Shown here piece by piece: positions 16,086-23,504 of a DNA stretch of 64,000 bases. The first letter of the stretch is position 1. The number at the start of each line of letters is the position of its first letter. This DNA comes from Micromonospora lupini (GTDB lineage Bacteria > Actinomycetota > Actinomycetes > Mycobacteriales > Micromonosporaceae). The position numbers and the translations under genes were made by a program. The notes under the pieces are model-generated. The model was not told where the DNA came from. It was given only the letters and a program-made list of their open reading frames with translations, and made no database searches. The stretch covers positions 2,051,001-2,115,000 of the forward strand of contig NZ_JAPENL010000002.1 in NCBI RefSeq assembly GCF_026342015.1, written 5' to 3'.

Positions 16086-17987
16086 TCACCACGGGCTCGG
16101 CGGACGGAAGGCGTTCCACGCCTCGCCCGTGATCATGCCTCGGCTGCGGATCTCGTTGAAGCGGTCCATCGCACCGGACAGCGCCTGCTCGCTCAGGCCG
16201 GTGCCGCGCAGCCGGTCGGCAAGCACGGCCGGGTCGGTGGCCTGGATCCGGGCCATCGTCTCCGGGCTGAGCGGCTGGTTCATCTGCTGCCGAACGAAGT
16301 CCGAGCGCAGCGGCTCGCCGTTCGACTCGGGGAACGAGTAGCCGTGATCGATGGCGACCAGGCGGCCGTCGGGGCCGGTCAGGTAGTTACCCATGTGCCT
16401 GTCGGTGTTGCCGCTGACGTAGTCGAGCACCGCCATCCGCTCGCCCTCCGCGACCGGGTAGTCGCCTGCCGGACGACCCGGGCTCGCGTTCTCCACGAAC
16501 TCCTGCATCGACCCGGCCCCGTGCGGACCGTCCCACCGGGCCGTCGTGGGCACCAGGCCGAAGCCCAGATCCTCGTCCAGGCGCGAGGCGGCGACCTCCC
16601 GGGCGGCAAGTTGGTTCTCCGGGATTGTGGAACGCACCTGGACGAACTCGTTCTCCGGCACGTTCGGCTTGTACACGCCGTGCGTTCCGTCGGTGAACGT
16701 CACGTCGTACGCGTCGTTGACATGCCCACCGGGGTCGAGTTCGGTCATGCTGTGCACCTCCCTGCCGAGCAGCCGCAACTCGGCCTCGCTCGCATGATCG
16801 GGCACCAGCGGATCGGTGCTGGACCCGGGATCCGCCGTGTCGGGTCCGTCGGTGTCCGGCGGCTCGTCGCCGTCGTGCGCCGTACCGCCGTCATGGCCTG
16901 GTCCGCCGTCGTGTCCTGGTCCGCCGTCGTGTCCTGGGCCGCCGTCGTGTCCTGGTCCGCTGTCGTGTCCTGGGCCGCCGCCGGGCGGCGGTCCTCCGGC
17001 GTGGCCTGACCCGCCCGCCGCTGGCGGTGCGCCCGGCGGTCCGCCGTGCGCCGGGCCGCCGCCGGGAGGCCCCGGCTCGCGGTCGACGTCGGGTGGCCAG
17101 TCGTCCTGCCGGGCCCACGGCGGCGGCTGTCCGCCGCCGGCCGGATCCGTGTAGCCGCGCGCCGCCGGGCCGGGGGTCGGCATGTCGGAAGGACTCGACC
17201 CGCCCGGGGTACGCCGGAGGCCGCGCAGCGCCGTGCGGAGGGTGTCGAGCAGGTCACCGAGCCGGGACAGGATCGGCCGGAGCCGGCTGACACTGCGGGC
17301 CAGCGCCGTGAGCAACCCGGTGATCTTGGCGGCCCACTTGGCGACAAGCGTGGACACCTGCGCCGCGACCAGCGGGGTCGCCAAGCCCAGGGTCAGCCCC
17401 GCCTCGGCGAGCCACTCCCACAGCCGGACGGCGAGCACCGAGACGAAGTCGGCGATCAGATCCCGGACCAGCTCCCGGACCAGCGCAACCAGCAGGCCCG
17501 CGCCCTCGACGACGGTGCCGAGCAGACCCGAGGCGTCCGCCAGGCCGGCGAGGTGGCGCAGGTGCTCGTCGCTGTAGCGGCGGTACGCCTCGGACGCGGG
17601 ACCCGTCCAGGTCGCGATCTCGGAGCGCACCGCCTCGGACAGGGCGGTGACCTGACCGGTGACGTGCCGGGAGACGTTGTGCCACGTCTGCGCGTACGCG
17701 GTGATCTGGTCCGGGTCGCCGGCCAACCAGTCGAGGGCGTCGGAGAGCGGCTTGACGTGCTCGATGAGCCAGGCGACCCCCCACGAGACGACCGACCCGA
17801 TCGGGTCGACGCAGGTCGCCAGCACCTCCATCGACGTGCCGAACCCGCCGATCGTCGAGTCGACCCAGGACCCGCTCTCGATGCCGTGGCGCAGGTCGAC
17901 AAGGCTCTCGACGAGGCCGACGCCGCTGTACGCGGTGGTGGTGTCCTGCCGGGCGGCGATCAGCGGGTTCGCCACGTCGGTGCTCAC
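16086..17987 (-). CDS. ESX-type polymorphic toxin with PI3/4-kinase-like C-terminus
   Basis: 633 residues in three parts. Residues 1-280 are helical, with a WTGPASEAYRRY segment (WXG-like, near 130) typical of type VII secretion substrates, plus hydrophobic helices. Residues about 280-395 are a Pro/Gly-rich linker with repeated GPGHDG units. Residues about 400-633 resemble the bacterial phosphatidylinositol 3/4-kinase-like group: GVYKP near 435 (ATP-binding Lys), E/R-rich helix NQLAAREVAA, GNTDRHMGN near 525 (catalytic loop) and AIDHGYSF near 544 (metal-binding Asp). The GTG start overlaps the previous gene by four bases. A kinase-type effector is inferred; the target is unknown. Confidence 0.75.
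   Translation of the reverse strand: MSTDVANPLIAARQDTTTAYSGVGLVESLVDLRHGIESGSWVDSTIGGFGTSMEVLATCVDPIGSVVSWGVAWLIEHVKPLSDALDWLAGDPDQITAYAQTWHNVSRHVTGQVTALSEAVRSEIATWTGPASEAYRRYSDEHLRHLAGLADASGLLGTVVEGAGLLVALVRELVRDLIADFVSVLAVRLWEWLAEAGLTLGLATPLVAAQVSTLVAKWAAKITGLLTALARSVSRLRPILSRLGDLLDTLRTALRGLRRTPGGSSPSDMPTPGPAARGYTDPAGGGQPPPWARQDDWPPDVDREPGPPGGGPAHGGPPGAPPAAGGSGHAGGPPPGGGPGHDSGPGHDGGPGHDGGPGHDGGPGHDGGTAHDGDEPPDTDGPDTADPGSSTDPLVPDHASEAELRLLGREVHSMTELDPGGHVNDAYDVTFTDGTHGVYKPNVPENEFVQVRSTIPENQLAAREVAASRLDEDLGFGLVPTTARWDGPHGAGSMQEFVENASPGRPAGDYPVAEGERMAVLDYVSGNTDRHMGNYLTGPDGRLVAIDHGYSFPESNGEPLRSDFVRQQMNQPLSPETMARIQATDPAVLADRLRGTGLSEQALSGAMDRFNEIRSRGMITGEAWNAFRPPSPW
16884..16980 (-). repeat. In-gene GPGHDG linker repeats
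   Basis: Tandem 18-base units encode about five GPGHDG-type hexapeptides in the linker of the kinase toxin. Unit edges are near exact with single-base differences, so the copy number probably varies between strains. It is coding and in frame, not a CRISPR or an intergenic element. Confidence 0.8.
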
Positions 17988-18313
17988 CTGTGCATCCGCC
18001 CGAGCGCAGCGGAGATCGTTCCGTCCACGTGGTGGTAGGCGTCCACAGTCCCGTCGAGCGCCCCGGCCGCGCTGTGCAACGCCTCCCGCGCCGCCGCGAG
18101 CGCCTCCACCGCCGGGCCCTGGACGACGTCCAACAGAAAGGGGATCGCCTGGCAGACGGGCAGTTGCCCGTACGCTCCGGCACCCATCCGCAGCTGCGCC
18201 CCCGCGTCGTGTGCGGCGCCGATCGCCTCGGCGATCCGGTCGACGGAGCGGGCGTGCCCGGTCACCGCCGCCGTGGTGATCTCGAACCCGGCTGCCTCAG
18301 CGCCCACGGTCAC
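17984..18313 (-). CDS. ESX/EspC-like type VII secretion target
   Basis: 109 residues from a GTG at 18313 (an in-frame GTG at 18307 is possible). It is all-helical, without signal peptide, with FEITTAAVTGHARSVDRIAEAI at the N-terminus. This is the usual pattern of the EspC/DUF2580 family of ESX-secreted or chaperone-like proteins. It overlaps the YbaB-like gene by 17 bases and the toxin gene by four, so the three are coupled. It probably pairs with, or escorts, the toxin; no ESX ATPase or membrane genes are in the window. Confidence 0.75.
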   Translation of the reverse strand: MTVGAEAAGFEITTAAVTGHARSVDRIAEAIGAAHDAGAQLRMGAGAYGQLPVCQAIPFLLDVVQGPAVEALAAAREALHSAAGALDGTVDAYHHVDGTISAALGRMHR

Positions 18314-18728
18314 CCCATCCGGCGTACCCCGGCTCGTCCTCCTCGGTCACCTCGGGGAAGCGCGACTCGTAGCTGCCGACGACGGCGCGGGCGGTCTCGG
18401 AGTCGGCGCCGACGGTCTCCGCGGCGGCTTCCGCCACCTGCGGTGCCAACTGTCCCTGCGCCCGGCGCATCACCGCCAGCACCTCGGTGGCGATCTCGTC
18501 CGCCCGCCAGCCGAGTACCCGATTGTCGAGTCGGAGGTCGGTCATGGCCCCGGACGCGGCGACTGTCACCCGGACCGCGCCGTCCGCGCCCTCGGCTGTC
18601 GCCGACATCGCCGCCACCCGCTCGGACAACTCCTGTGCCCGGGCGGCCCGCTCGGAGATGCCCGCCGACCAGGAGGCGACGAACCGCTCGGTCGCCGCGT
18701 CGAAATCACCGCTGGGAAACTGCGCCAT
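18297..18728 (-). CDS. YbaB/EbfC-like family protein, first gene of toxin operon
   Basis: 143 residues from ATG 18728, with GGGGGAGGT upstream; a longer open frame reaches into noncoding DNA. The protein is helical at both ends with a short beta region (GAVRVTVAASGAMTDLRLDNRVLG), the layout of YbaB/EbfC proteins. Actinobacteria often have such proteins at the head of ESX-effector operons, where their role is unclear. The acidic tail (VTEEDEPGYAGWG) overlaps the next gene. Confidence 0.72.
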   Translation of the reverse strand: MAQFPSGDFDAATERFVASWSAGISERAARAQELSERVAAMSATAEGADGAVRVTVAASGAMTDLRLDNRVLGWRADEIATEVLAVMRRAQGQLAPQVAEAAAETVGADSETARAVVGSYESRFPEVTEEDEPGYAGWGDRGR

Positions 18729-19111
18729 CAGACCTCCCCCGTGTGACGGCTGCCAGCCGCCCCCGAGAGTGACACAGGTGCGGCGCGGCCAGCACACGAT
18801 ACGCCCTGACCCTCCGACATGGAGTCCGCCGACGACGGCGGCCAGGGGAGTGGTAATCGACAAGGGCTGCCCGTCCACGTCGCGGCCCGACGCCGTCGCA
18901 CGACGTTCCACTCTCGCGCCAGGTGAAAACAGCGACGTCCGACTATGTTTCGCGCGATCGTCCTGCCGCGTTCGATTCTGCTCCGAACAGTGCTGAACGG
19001 CCCCGAACAGCCTGAATTCATTGTTGGAGGCGTCGATTCTTGCTTCGATTGGTCCGCTGATCCCGGCGGGGCGCGACCATCGCCTGTCACCGACCGAGCG
19101 GAAGGAGGGTC
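18729..19111. other. Divergent intergenic region, toxin operon versus sdp operon
   Basis: 383 bases with no convincing gene. It must hold promoters for both toxin operons. Two direct copies of CCGAACAG lie at 18983-18990 and 19003-19010 (20 bases apart), and a loosely repeated TCGATTCT-GCT-CGA block occurs near 18972 and 19033. These are candidate regulator sites upstream of sdpI; no known consensus was matched. Confidence 0.4.
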
Positions 19112-19507
19112 ATGGATCGGACTGCGGATATCGCGATCAGCGCCGGCCTGCTGATCCTGTCAGGTGTGCTGCATTTCGTGATGGCGCAGACACGTAACGG
19201 CCGGCTCGATCGAAATGCGGCTGTGGGTATACGCACGAAGGCGACCATGTCGACGGAGGTCGCATGGCACGCCGGGCACCGAGCCGCCGCTCCCTGGTTG
19301 CTCGGCGCGGCGATCGCAGGATACGGATCAGGCATCCTCGCCGTCGTGATCTCGCTGGGGATCGGGACGGCGGAGAATCGCACCCCAGCCCCAATCATCA
19401 TCGCGCTCAGCGGTTACGTCGTGGTTCTCGTCGTAATGCTCATCGCGGTTTCCGAGGCAAACCGCTCCGCGCGACGAACCATCGGATCGGCATCCAGCAA
19501 CAAGTAG
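19112..19507 (+). CDS. sdpI: SdpI-family membrane immunity protein
   Basis: 131 residues with three hydrophobic helices (about 5-25, 60-82, 92-114). The conserved SdpI pattern is present between helices 1 and 2: NAAVGIRTKATMSTEVAWHAGHR, matching the N..xGxRT..T....W...H signature. In Bacillus, SdpI gives immunity to the SDP toxin and relays toxin presence to the repressor SdpR. Here it is the first gene of the unit, 20 bases before the SdpC-like precursor. ATG 19112 follows GGAGGG. No SdpR-type ArsR gene is present. Confidence 0.85.
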   Translation: MDRTADIAISAGLLILSGVLHFVMAQTRNGRLDRNAAVGIRTKATMSTEVAWHAGHRAAAPWLLGAAIAGYGSGILAVVISLGIGTAENRTPAPIIIALSGYVVVLVVMLIAVSEANRSARRTIGSASSNK

Positions 19508-19527
19508 ACCGAAGAGAATGGGGAGAC

Positions 19528-20244
19528 ATGCGAAACACGAAGAACCGACTGGTGGCCACCGCGGTGGCCGCGTCGTTGACGCTTGCCATCGGCACCATCG
19601 GCGCACCGGCCGCTGTCGCGGGTCCCGCCACCTCCGTCACGGGTGACGCGAAGTCCTCGGCAGTGGCCGCGGACAACCCCGGTCGCGCCACGCTGAAGTC
19701 GGCCACCAGGTCTCTGCAGCGATACACGGATTCCGAGCTCCTGGAGCTGCTGCTGGCAGCCCAGGGACCCGTCGCGGAACAACACCCGGAACTGGTCCGG
19801 ATTCTGGGCTTCGACCCGGCGAAGCCGCACACGGACGATGCGGCACTCGACGCCATCGTGACCGCCTACCTGAAGCACGATCGTGACTTCCACGAGGCGA
19901 CCGCCAAGCCGTTGCAGTCCGGCGATCCCACGAGGGTGAACGAGGGGCTCCGGGTCTTCTCCGTCTCGTTCAACGAGTTCATCCGCGCCCAGGGTGGAAA
20001 CGCGGTCTCTGGCAAGTCCACCTTCACCACCCAGGCCGGCTGGTTCTACATGGGGGCGAACGTGGCCATCTACGCGAACGCCGTAGGCGTGGCCAACGCC
20101 GTCGCCTACGCGAACGTGGGCGTCGCGACCTTCGCCCTCGCAACGGTCGCGCTGGTCACCTGGTACCTGGAGGACGGCTCGGCGGCCGGCTCCCAGTTCG
20201 AGCGCGACATCCTCGTCAATGCTTTCACCGACGCCCTGGCATGA
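19528..20244 (+). CDS. SdpC-like secreted toxin precursor
   Basis: 238 residues. Residues 1-31 are a Sec signal peptide. The propeptide carries YTDSELLELLLAAQGPVAE at 66-84, the hallmark of the sporulation-delaying protein toxin family. Residues about 170-214 form a long hydrophobic, Ala/Val/Asn-rich segment followed by an acidic tail, in the position of the active SDP peptide. Unlike Bacillus SdpC, whose mature peptide has a Cys-Cys disulfide, this protein has no cysteine at all. It overlaps the SdpA-like gene by four bases (ATGA). The predicted action is membrane depolarisation of sensitive neighbours. Confidence 0.82.
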   Translation: MRNTKNRLVATAVAASLTLAIGTIGAPAAVAGPATSVTGDAKSSAVAADNPGRATLKSATRSLQRYTDSELLELLLAAQGPVAEQHPELVRILGFDPAKPHTDDAALDAIVTAYLKHDRDFHEATAKPLQSGDPTRVNEGLRVFSVSFNEFIRAQGGNAVSGKSTFTTQAGWFYMGANVAIYANAVGVANAVAYANVGVATFALATVALVTWYLEDGSAAGSQFERDILVNAFTDALA

Positions 20245-20873
20245 GCGCAGGATCCCCTAGCGGGACGCCGGCGTTGTCTCGTCCGCACCGTGCGGACGGG
20301 GCAACGCCGGCGGCGGCTCCGCAAGAATCGGTACGGGCGGTGGCGGCCGGAGCGGTGACCATGGCGCTCGTACTCCTCATGCTCGCGGTCTCGATCTTCT
20401 TCTCGTTCCCCAGCAATGTGCTCTCGTCCCGTGACGGGGGCCCACTGCGGTCATTCTCGTCTCGCCTGCTGCCCCAGAGTTGGGGTTTCTTCACCAAGCC
20501 CCCCAGCGACCCGGAGTTCGTTCCGTACCGGGTGGGTCCGAATGGGACGCTCGAATTCGCCTCGCTGCTCCCGAATTCACAAAGGAGCAACATGTACGGA
20601 CTGAGCCGTCGGCAACGCGCCCAGGGACCCGAGTTGGCCAGCCTGGCGAACCAGGTTCAGGAATGGAGCGACTGTGCTGACGACACGGATTGCCTCACGA
20701 ATGTCGCCGGGCGGGACAATCCGCGCCCGGTGACGAATTTCTCCCCCGTCGCCACCCTCTGCGGGAAGGTGCTTCTGGTGGAGACGAAGCCGGTGCCCTG
20801 GGCGTTCCGGGACGACTACGACGGCTGGCGGCTCGATGTGCGGGCCGCACTTGTGAACGCGGACTGCTCATGA
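20241..20873 (+). CDS. SdpA-family maturation protein
   Basis: 210 residues with one helix at about 36-56 and an extracytoplasmic or cytoplasmic C-terminal part. The SWGFFTKPPSDP motif at 80-91 is the family signature (PWGFFTK in relatives). Cysteines at positions in DCADDTDC, LCGK and the C-terminal DCS could form disulfides. SdpA and SdpB are both needed to make active SDP from pro-SdpC in Bacillus. ATGA overlaps join it to sdpC upstream and sdpB downstream. Confidence 0.82.
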   Translation: MSAGSPSGTPALSRPHRADGATPAAAPQESVRAVAAGAVTMALVLLMLAVSIFFSFPSNVLSSRDGGPLRSFSSRLLPQSWGFFTKPPSDPEFVPYRVGPNGTLEFASLLPNSQRSNMYGLSRRQRAQGPELASLANQVQEWSDCADDTDCLTNVAGRDNPRPVTNFSPVATLCGKVLLVETKPVPWAFRDDYDGWRLDVRAALVNADCS

Positions 20874-21886
20874 GCGCGATCAGGGAGCGCCTTGCCCGCG
20901 CGATCTACGCATTCCCGGCCGAGTCCCGGCTCCTCGGCGCGGGTCGCACCCTGATCGCCCTGGCCCAGGCGTCGGTTCTCCTCTTCACACCCGCCGCCTA
21001 TCTCTTTGTGCCGGTGGGCGGTGAGGAGGTGGCAGTCGACTGCGCCGGGTTGCCGGAGCAACTGTCCGTCTACTGCCTGGCCGATGACTCACAGCGGCAG
21101 TTGGTGACCTGGTGTCTATTGGGGATGCTCCTGGTGGTGGCCTCCGGACTGCTGCCCCGTTTCACCTCGCTGCTCCACCTCTGGGTCTCGCTGTCGATCC
21201 ACAATTCGATCTCACTGCCCGACGGCGGCGAAGCGGTGGCCATGGTGGCGACACTCTTCCTTGTGCTCGCCTGCGCGAACGATCGTCGCGTCTGGCACTG
21301 GCAACGCCCCCGGGTACGTGCCTCGGCGTCGATCCTGCAAGGTGTCGCCTGGGCCGGCCTGTGGGGGTTGCGGCTGCAAATGGCCTACGTCTACCTCAAC
21401 AGCGCGGTCGCCAAGCTGTCCGTAGCGCCGTGGCAGGAGGGTACGGCAACGTACTACGTCGCTCGGATGGAGAACTTCGGTGCCGCCGGGCTGTTCGCTG
21501 ACCTCGTCATCTGGTCGACAGGCACGGCTCTGCTGGCGGTGGCCACCACCTGGGGCAGCATCCTCGCCGAGGCGACACTCGCCGTCTTCCTGGTCAGGCG
21601 CAACGTCCTACAGGTGTGTGCGTTGGCGATAAGCGTGGCACTGCATGTCAGCATCATGATCCAGCTCGGCATCGTCAGCTTCGCGCTGATCATGATAGGT
21701 GCGGTGCTCTGCGCGACCTCGCGTGGCGTGGCGACGGTGGCCGACCGGTTGCTGACGAACAGGCGGGCGGCACGAATTCGGGATTCCCGCGTGACCAGGG
21801 ACAGGGACCCGCATGAGGACAGCCTGATCGCCGTTACGCCCCGGTCCGGATCCGACGAGCGCGGACTGACCGAGGTCGGGCTGTGA
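20870..21886 (+). CDS. SdpB-family membrane protein (HTTM-like)
   Basis: 338 residues with about seven to eight membrane helices. The pattern fits SdpB and the HTTM/vitamin-K gamma-carboxylase-like superfamily: an N-terminal ESRLLGAGRTLIAL segment, a short CAGLPEQLSVYCL loop with two cysteines, LWVSLSIHNSISLPDGGEAVA, and YLNSAVAKLSVAPWQEGTATYY. SdpB works with SdpA in SDP maturation; whether it is catalytic is not settled. The ATG overlaps the sdpA stop, and the gene's own TGA overlaps the GTG of the FAD oxidoreductase. Confidence 0.82.
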   Translation: MSAIRERLARAIYAFPAESRLLGAGRTLIALAQASVLLFTPAAYLFVPVGGEEVAVDCAGLPEQLSVYCLADDSQRQLVTWCLLGMLLVVASGLLPRFTSLLHLWVSLSIHNSISLPDGGEAVAMVATLFLVLACANDRRVWHWQRPRVRASASILQGVAWAGLWGLRLQMAYVYLNSAVAKLSVAPWQEGTATYYVARMENFGAAGLFADLVIWSTGTALLAVATTWGSILAEATLAVFLVRRNVLQVCALAISVALHVSIMIQLGIVSFALIMIGAVLCATSRGVATVADRLLTNRRAARIRDSRVTRDRDPHEDSLIAVTPRSGSDERGLTEVGL

Positions 21887-23373
21887 CCAGGAGCGGAAGC
21901 AGGGGCGGCGGCGTTGACGTGGTGGTCGTCGGCGCCGGCCCCAACGGGCTCGCCGCGGCACTGGTGCTGGCGGGGGCCGGGCTCCAGGTCGAGATGTACG
22001 AGGCCAACGCCACGGTGGGCGGCGGTGCCCGTACTCAGGAGTTGACCTTGCCGGGCTTCCACCACGATGTCTGCTCGGCGGTGCACCCGATGGCGCTCGC
22101 GTCACCGTTCTTTCGGGCCTTCGACCTGCCCACGCGCGGTGTGCACCTGCGTCAGCCCGAGGTCGCGTACGCCCACCCGCTGGACGGCGGTCGCGCCGGG
22201 ATCGCCTGGCGGGACCTCGACCGGACCGTTGCCGGCCTGGGGGCCGACGGCCGGGCGTGGCGGTCGCTGCTCGGCCCGCTGGCCGAGCACTGGTCGGAGT
22301 TGGCCGGTACCGCGCTGAGCGACATGCGCCGTCCTCCCGCGCATCCGGGCACCGCTGTCCGGCTGGCGCTGCGGGTGCTGGACCAGGCGGCGCCCTGGTG
22401 GCGGGCCCGCTTCGCGGGGGACGTGGCACCCGCGATGCTCACCGGGGTCAACGCGCACGCCATCGCCCCGGCCCGCGGTGTGGCCGCCACCGCCGTCGGC
22501 CTGGTTCTCGCTGCGCTGGCCCACGCGGTTGGTTGGCCCATTCCGGAGGGCGGTAGCCAGCGCATCAGCGACGCGCTCGCCAACGAACTGCGTCGCCGTG
22601 GTGGCCGGATCCACATCGACCACCGAGTCGAGTGCCTTGCGGAGCTGCCACCGGCCCGGGCCGTGCTGTTGGACGTGGCGCCGGCAAACCTGCTGCGGCT
22701 TGCCGCCGGTCGCCTTCCCGCACGCTACGCCCGCGCACTGCGCGCTTTTCGGCGTGGTGGCGCGGCCTGCAAGGTGGATTTCGCGTTGGCCGGACCGGTG
22801 CCCTGGGCGGCGCCCGAATGCGCCCAGGCCGGCACGCTGCACCTGGTCGGCTCGTCCACGGAGGCGGTGGCCGCGGAGGCGGCGGTGGTGGCCGGGCGGC
22901 ACGCGGACCGACCGTACGTGCTTGCCGTCCAACCCGGCGTCGTCGACCCGGGACGAGCGCCCGCCGGGCGGCACGTCCTCTGGACGTACGCGCACGTGCC
23001 CAACGGCTCCACCCGCGACGTCCGGGAGCAGGTCACGGCACAGGTTGAGCGGTTCGCGCCCGGGTTCCGCGACCTGATCCTCGCCGAGCACGTCATTCGT
23101 GCCGACCGGCAGGAGGCGTACAACCCCAACAACCTCGGTGGCGACATCTCCGGCGGGGCGACCACAGTCCGGCAGATGGTCGCCCGACCGGTGGCCCGCT
23201 GGGACCCGTACCGGACACCGCTGCCCGGGGTGTACCTGTGCTCGGCCTCCACTCCGCCGGGGCAGGCGGTGCACGGCATGTGCGGTGTGCACGCGGCACG
23301 CCGGGCGTTGCGTGACCGTTTCGGCATCCGCACCGACCCGCTGGCACTGGTGGCCGGTACGCCTGCCGGGTAG
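21883..23373 (+). CDS. FAD-dependent oxidoreductase, phytoene-desaturase-like
   Basis: 496 residues. An N-terminal dinucleotide-binding motif (VVVVGAGPNGLAAALVLAGAGL) continues into GGGARTQELTLPGF, and the C-terminal FAD motif region (LCSASTPPGQAVHGMCGVHAARRAL) is intact. Phytoene-desaturase-like amine-oxidase-fold proteins of this type desaturate or oxidise many substrates; this one lacks carotenoid genes nearby. The GTG start overlaps the sdpB stop (GTGA), so it is translated with the Sdp unit. A role in modifying the toxin or lipids is speculation; co-transcription is the only evidence. Confidence 0.85.
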   Translation: MTRSGSRGGGVDVVVVGAGPNGLAAALVLAGAGLQVEMYEANATVGGGARTQELTLPGFHHDVCSAVHPMALASPFFRAFDLPTRGVHLRQPEVAYAHPLDGGRAGIAWRDLDRTVAGLGADGRAWRSLLGPLAEHWSELAGTALSDMRRPPAHPGTAVRLALRVLDQAAPWWRARFAGDVAPAMLTGVNAHAIAPARGVAATAVGLVLAALAHAVGWPIPEGGSQRISDALANELRRRGGRIHIDHRVECLAELPPARAVLLDVAPANLLRLAAGRLPARYARALRAFRRGGAACKVDFALAGPVPWAAPECAQAGTLHLVGSSTEAVAAEAAVVAGRHADRPYVLAVQPGVVDPGRAPAGRHVLWTYAHVPNGSTRDVREQVTAQVERFAPGFRDLILAEHVIRADRQEAYNPNNLGGDISGGATTVRQMVARPVARWDPYRTPLPGVYLCSASTPPGQAVHGMCGVHAARRALRDRFGIRTDPLALVAGTPAG

Positions 23374-23432
23374 CTGACGTTTTCGTCGCGCCAGGGCTGG
23401 CCTCCCTGGCGCGGTCGGGCTGCCCGACGGAC

Positions 23433-23466
23433 GACTGCCGGCCGCTCACCTGAGCGGCCGGCAGTC
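23433..23466. terminator. Perfect 16-bp hairpin between convergent genes
   Basis: Arms at 23433-23448 and 23451-23466 are perfect inverted repeats of 16 bases. The hairpin lies between the stop of the FAD oxidoreductase (+) and the stop of the GH59 gene (-), and likely terminates both transcripts. Confidence 0.9.
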
Positions 23467-23504
23467 TCGAATCGGGCAGGCGTCCTCGTGCGGACGTCAG
23501 TCGG

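Noticed and set aside
16884..16980. Eighteen-base tandem units considered as a noncoding satellite
   Set aside because: They encode in-frame GPGHDG units within a clear gene.
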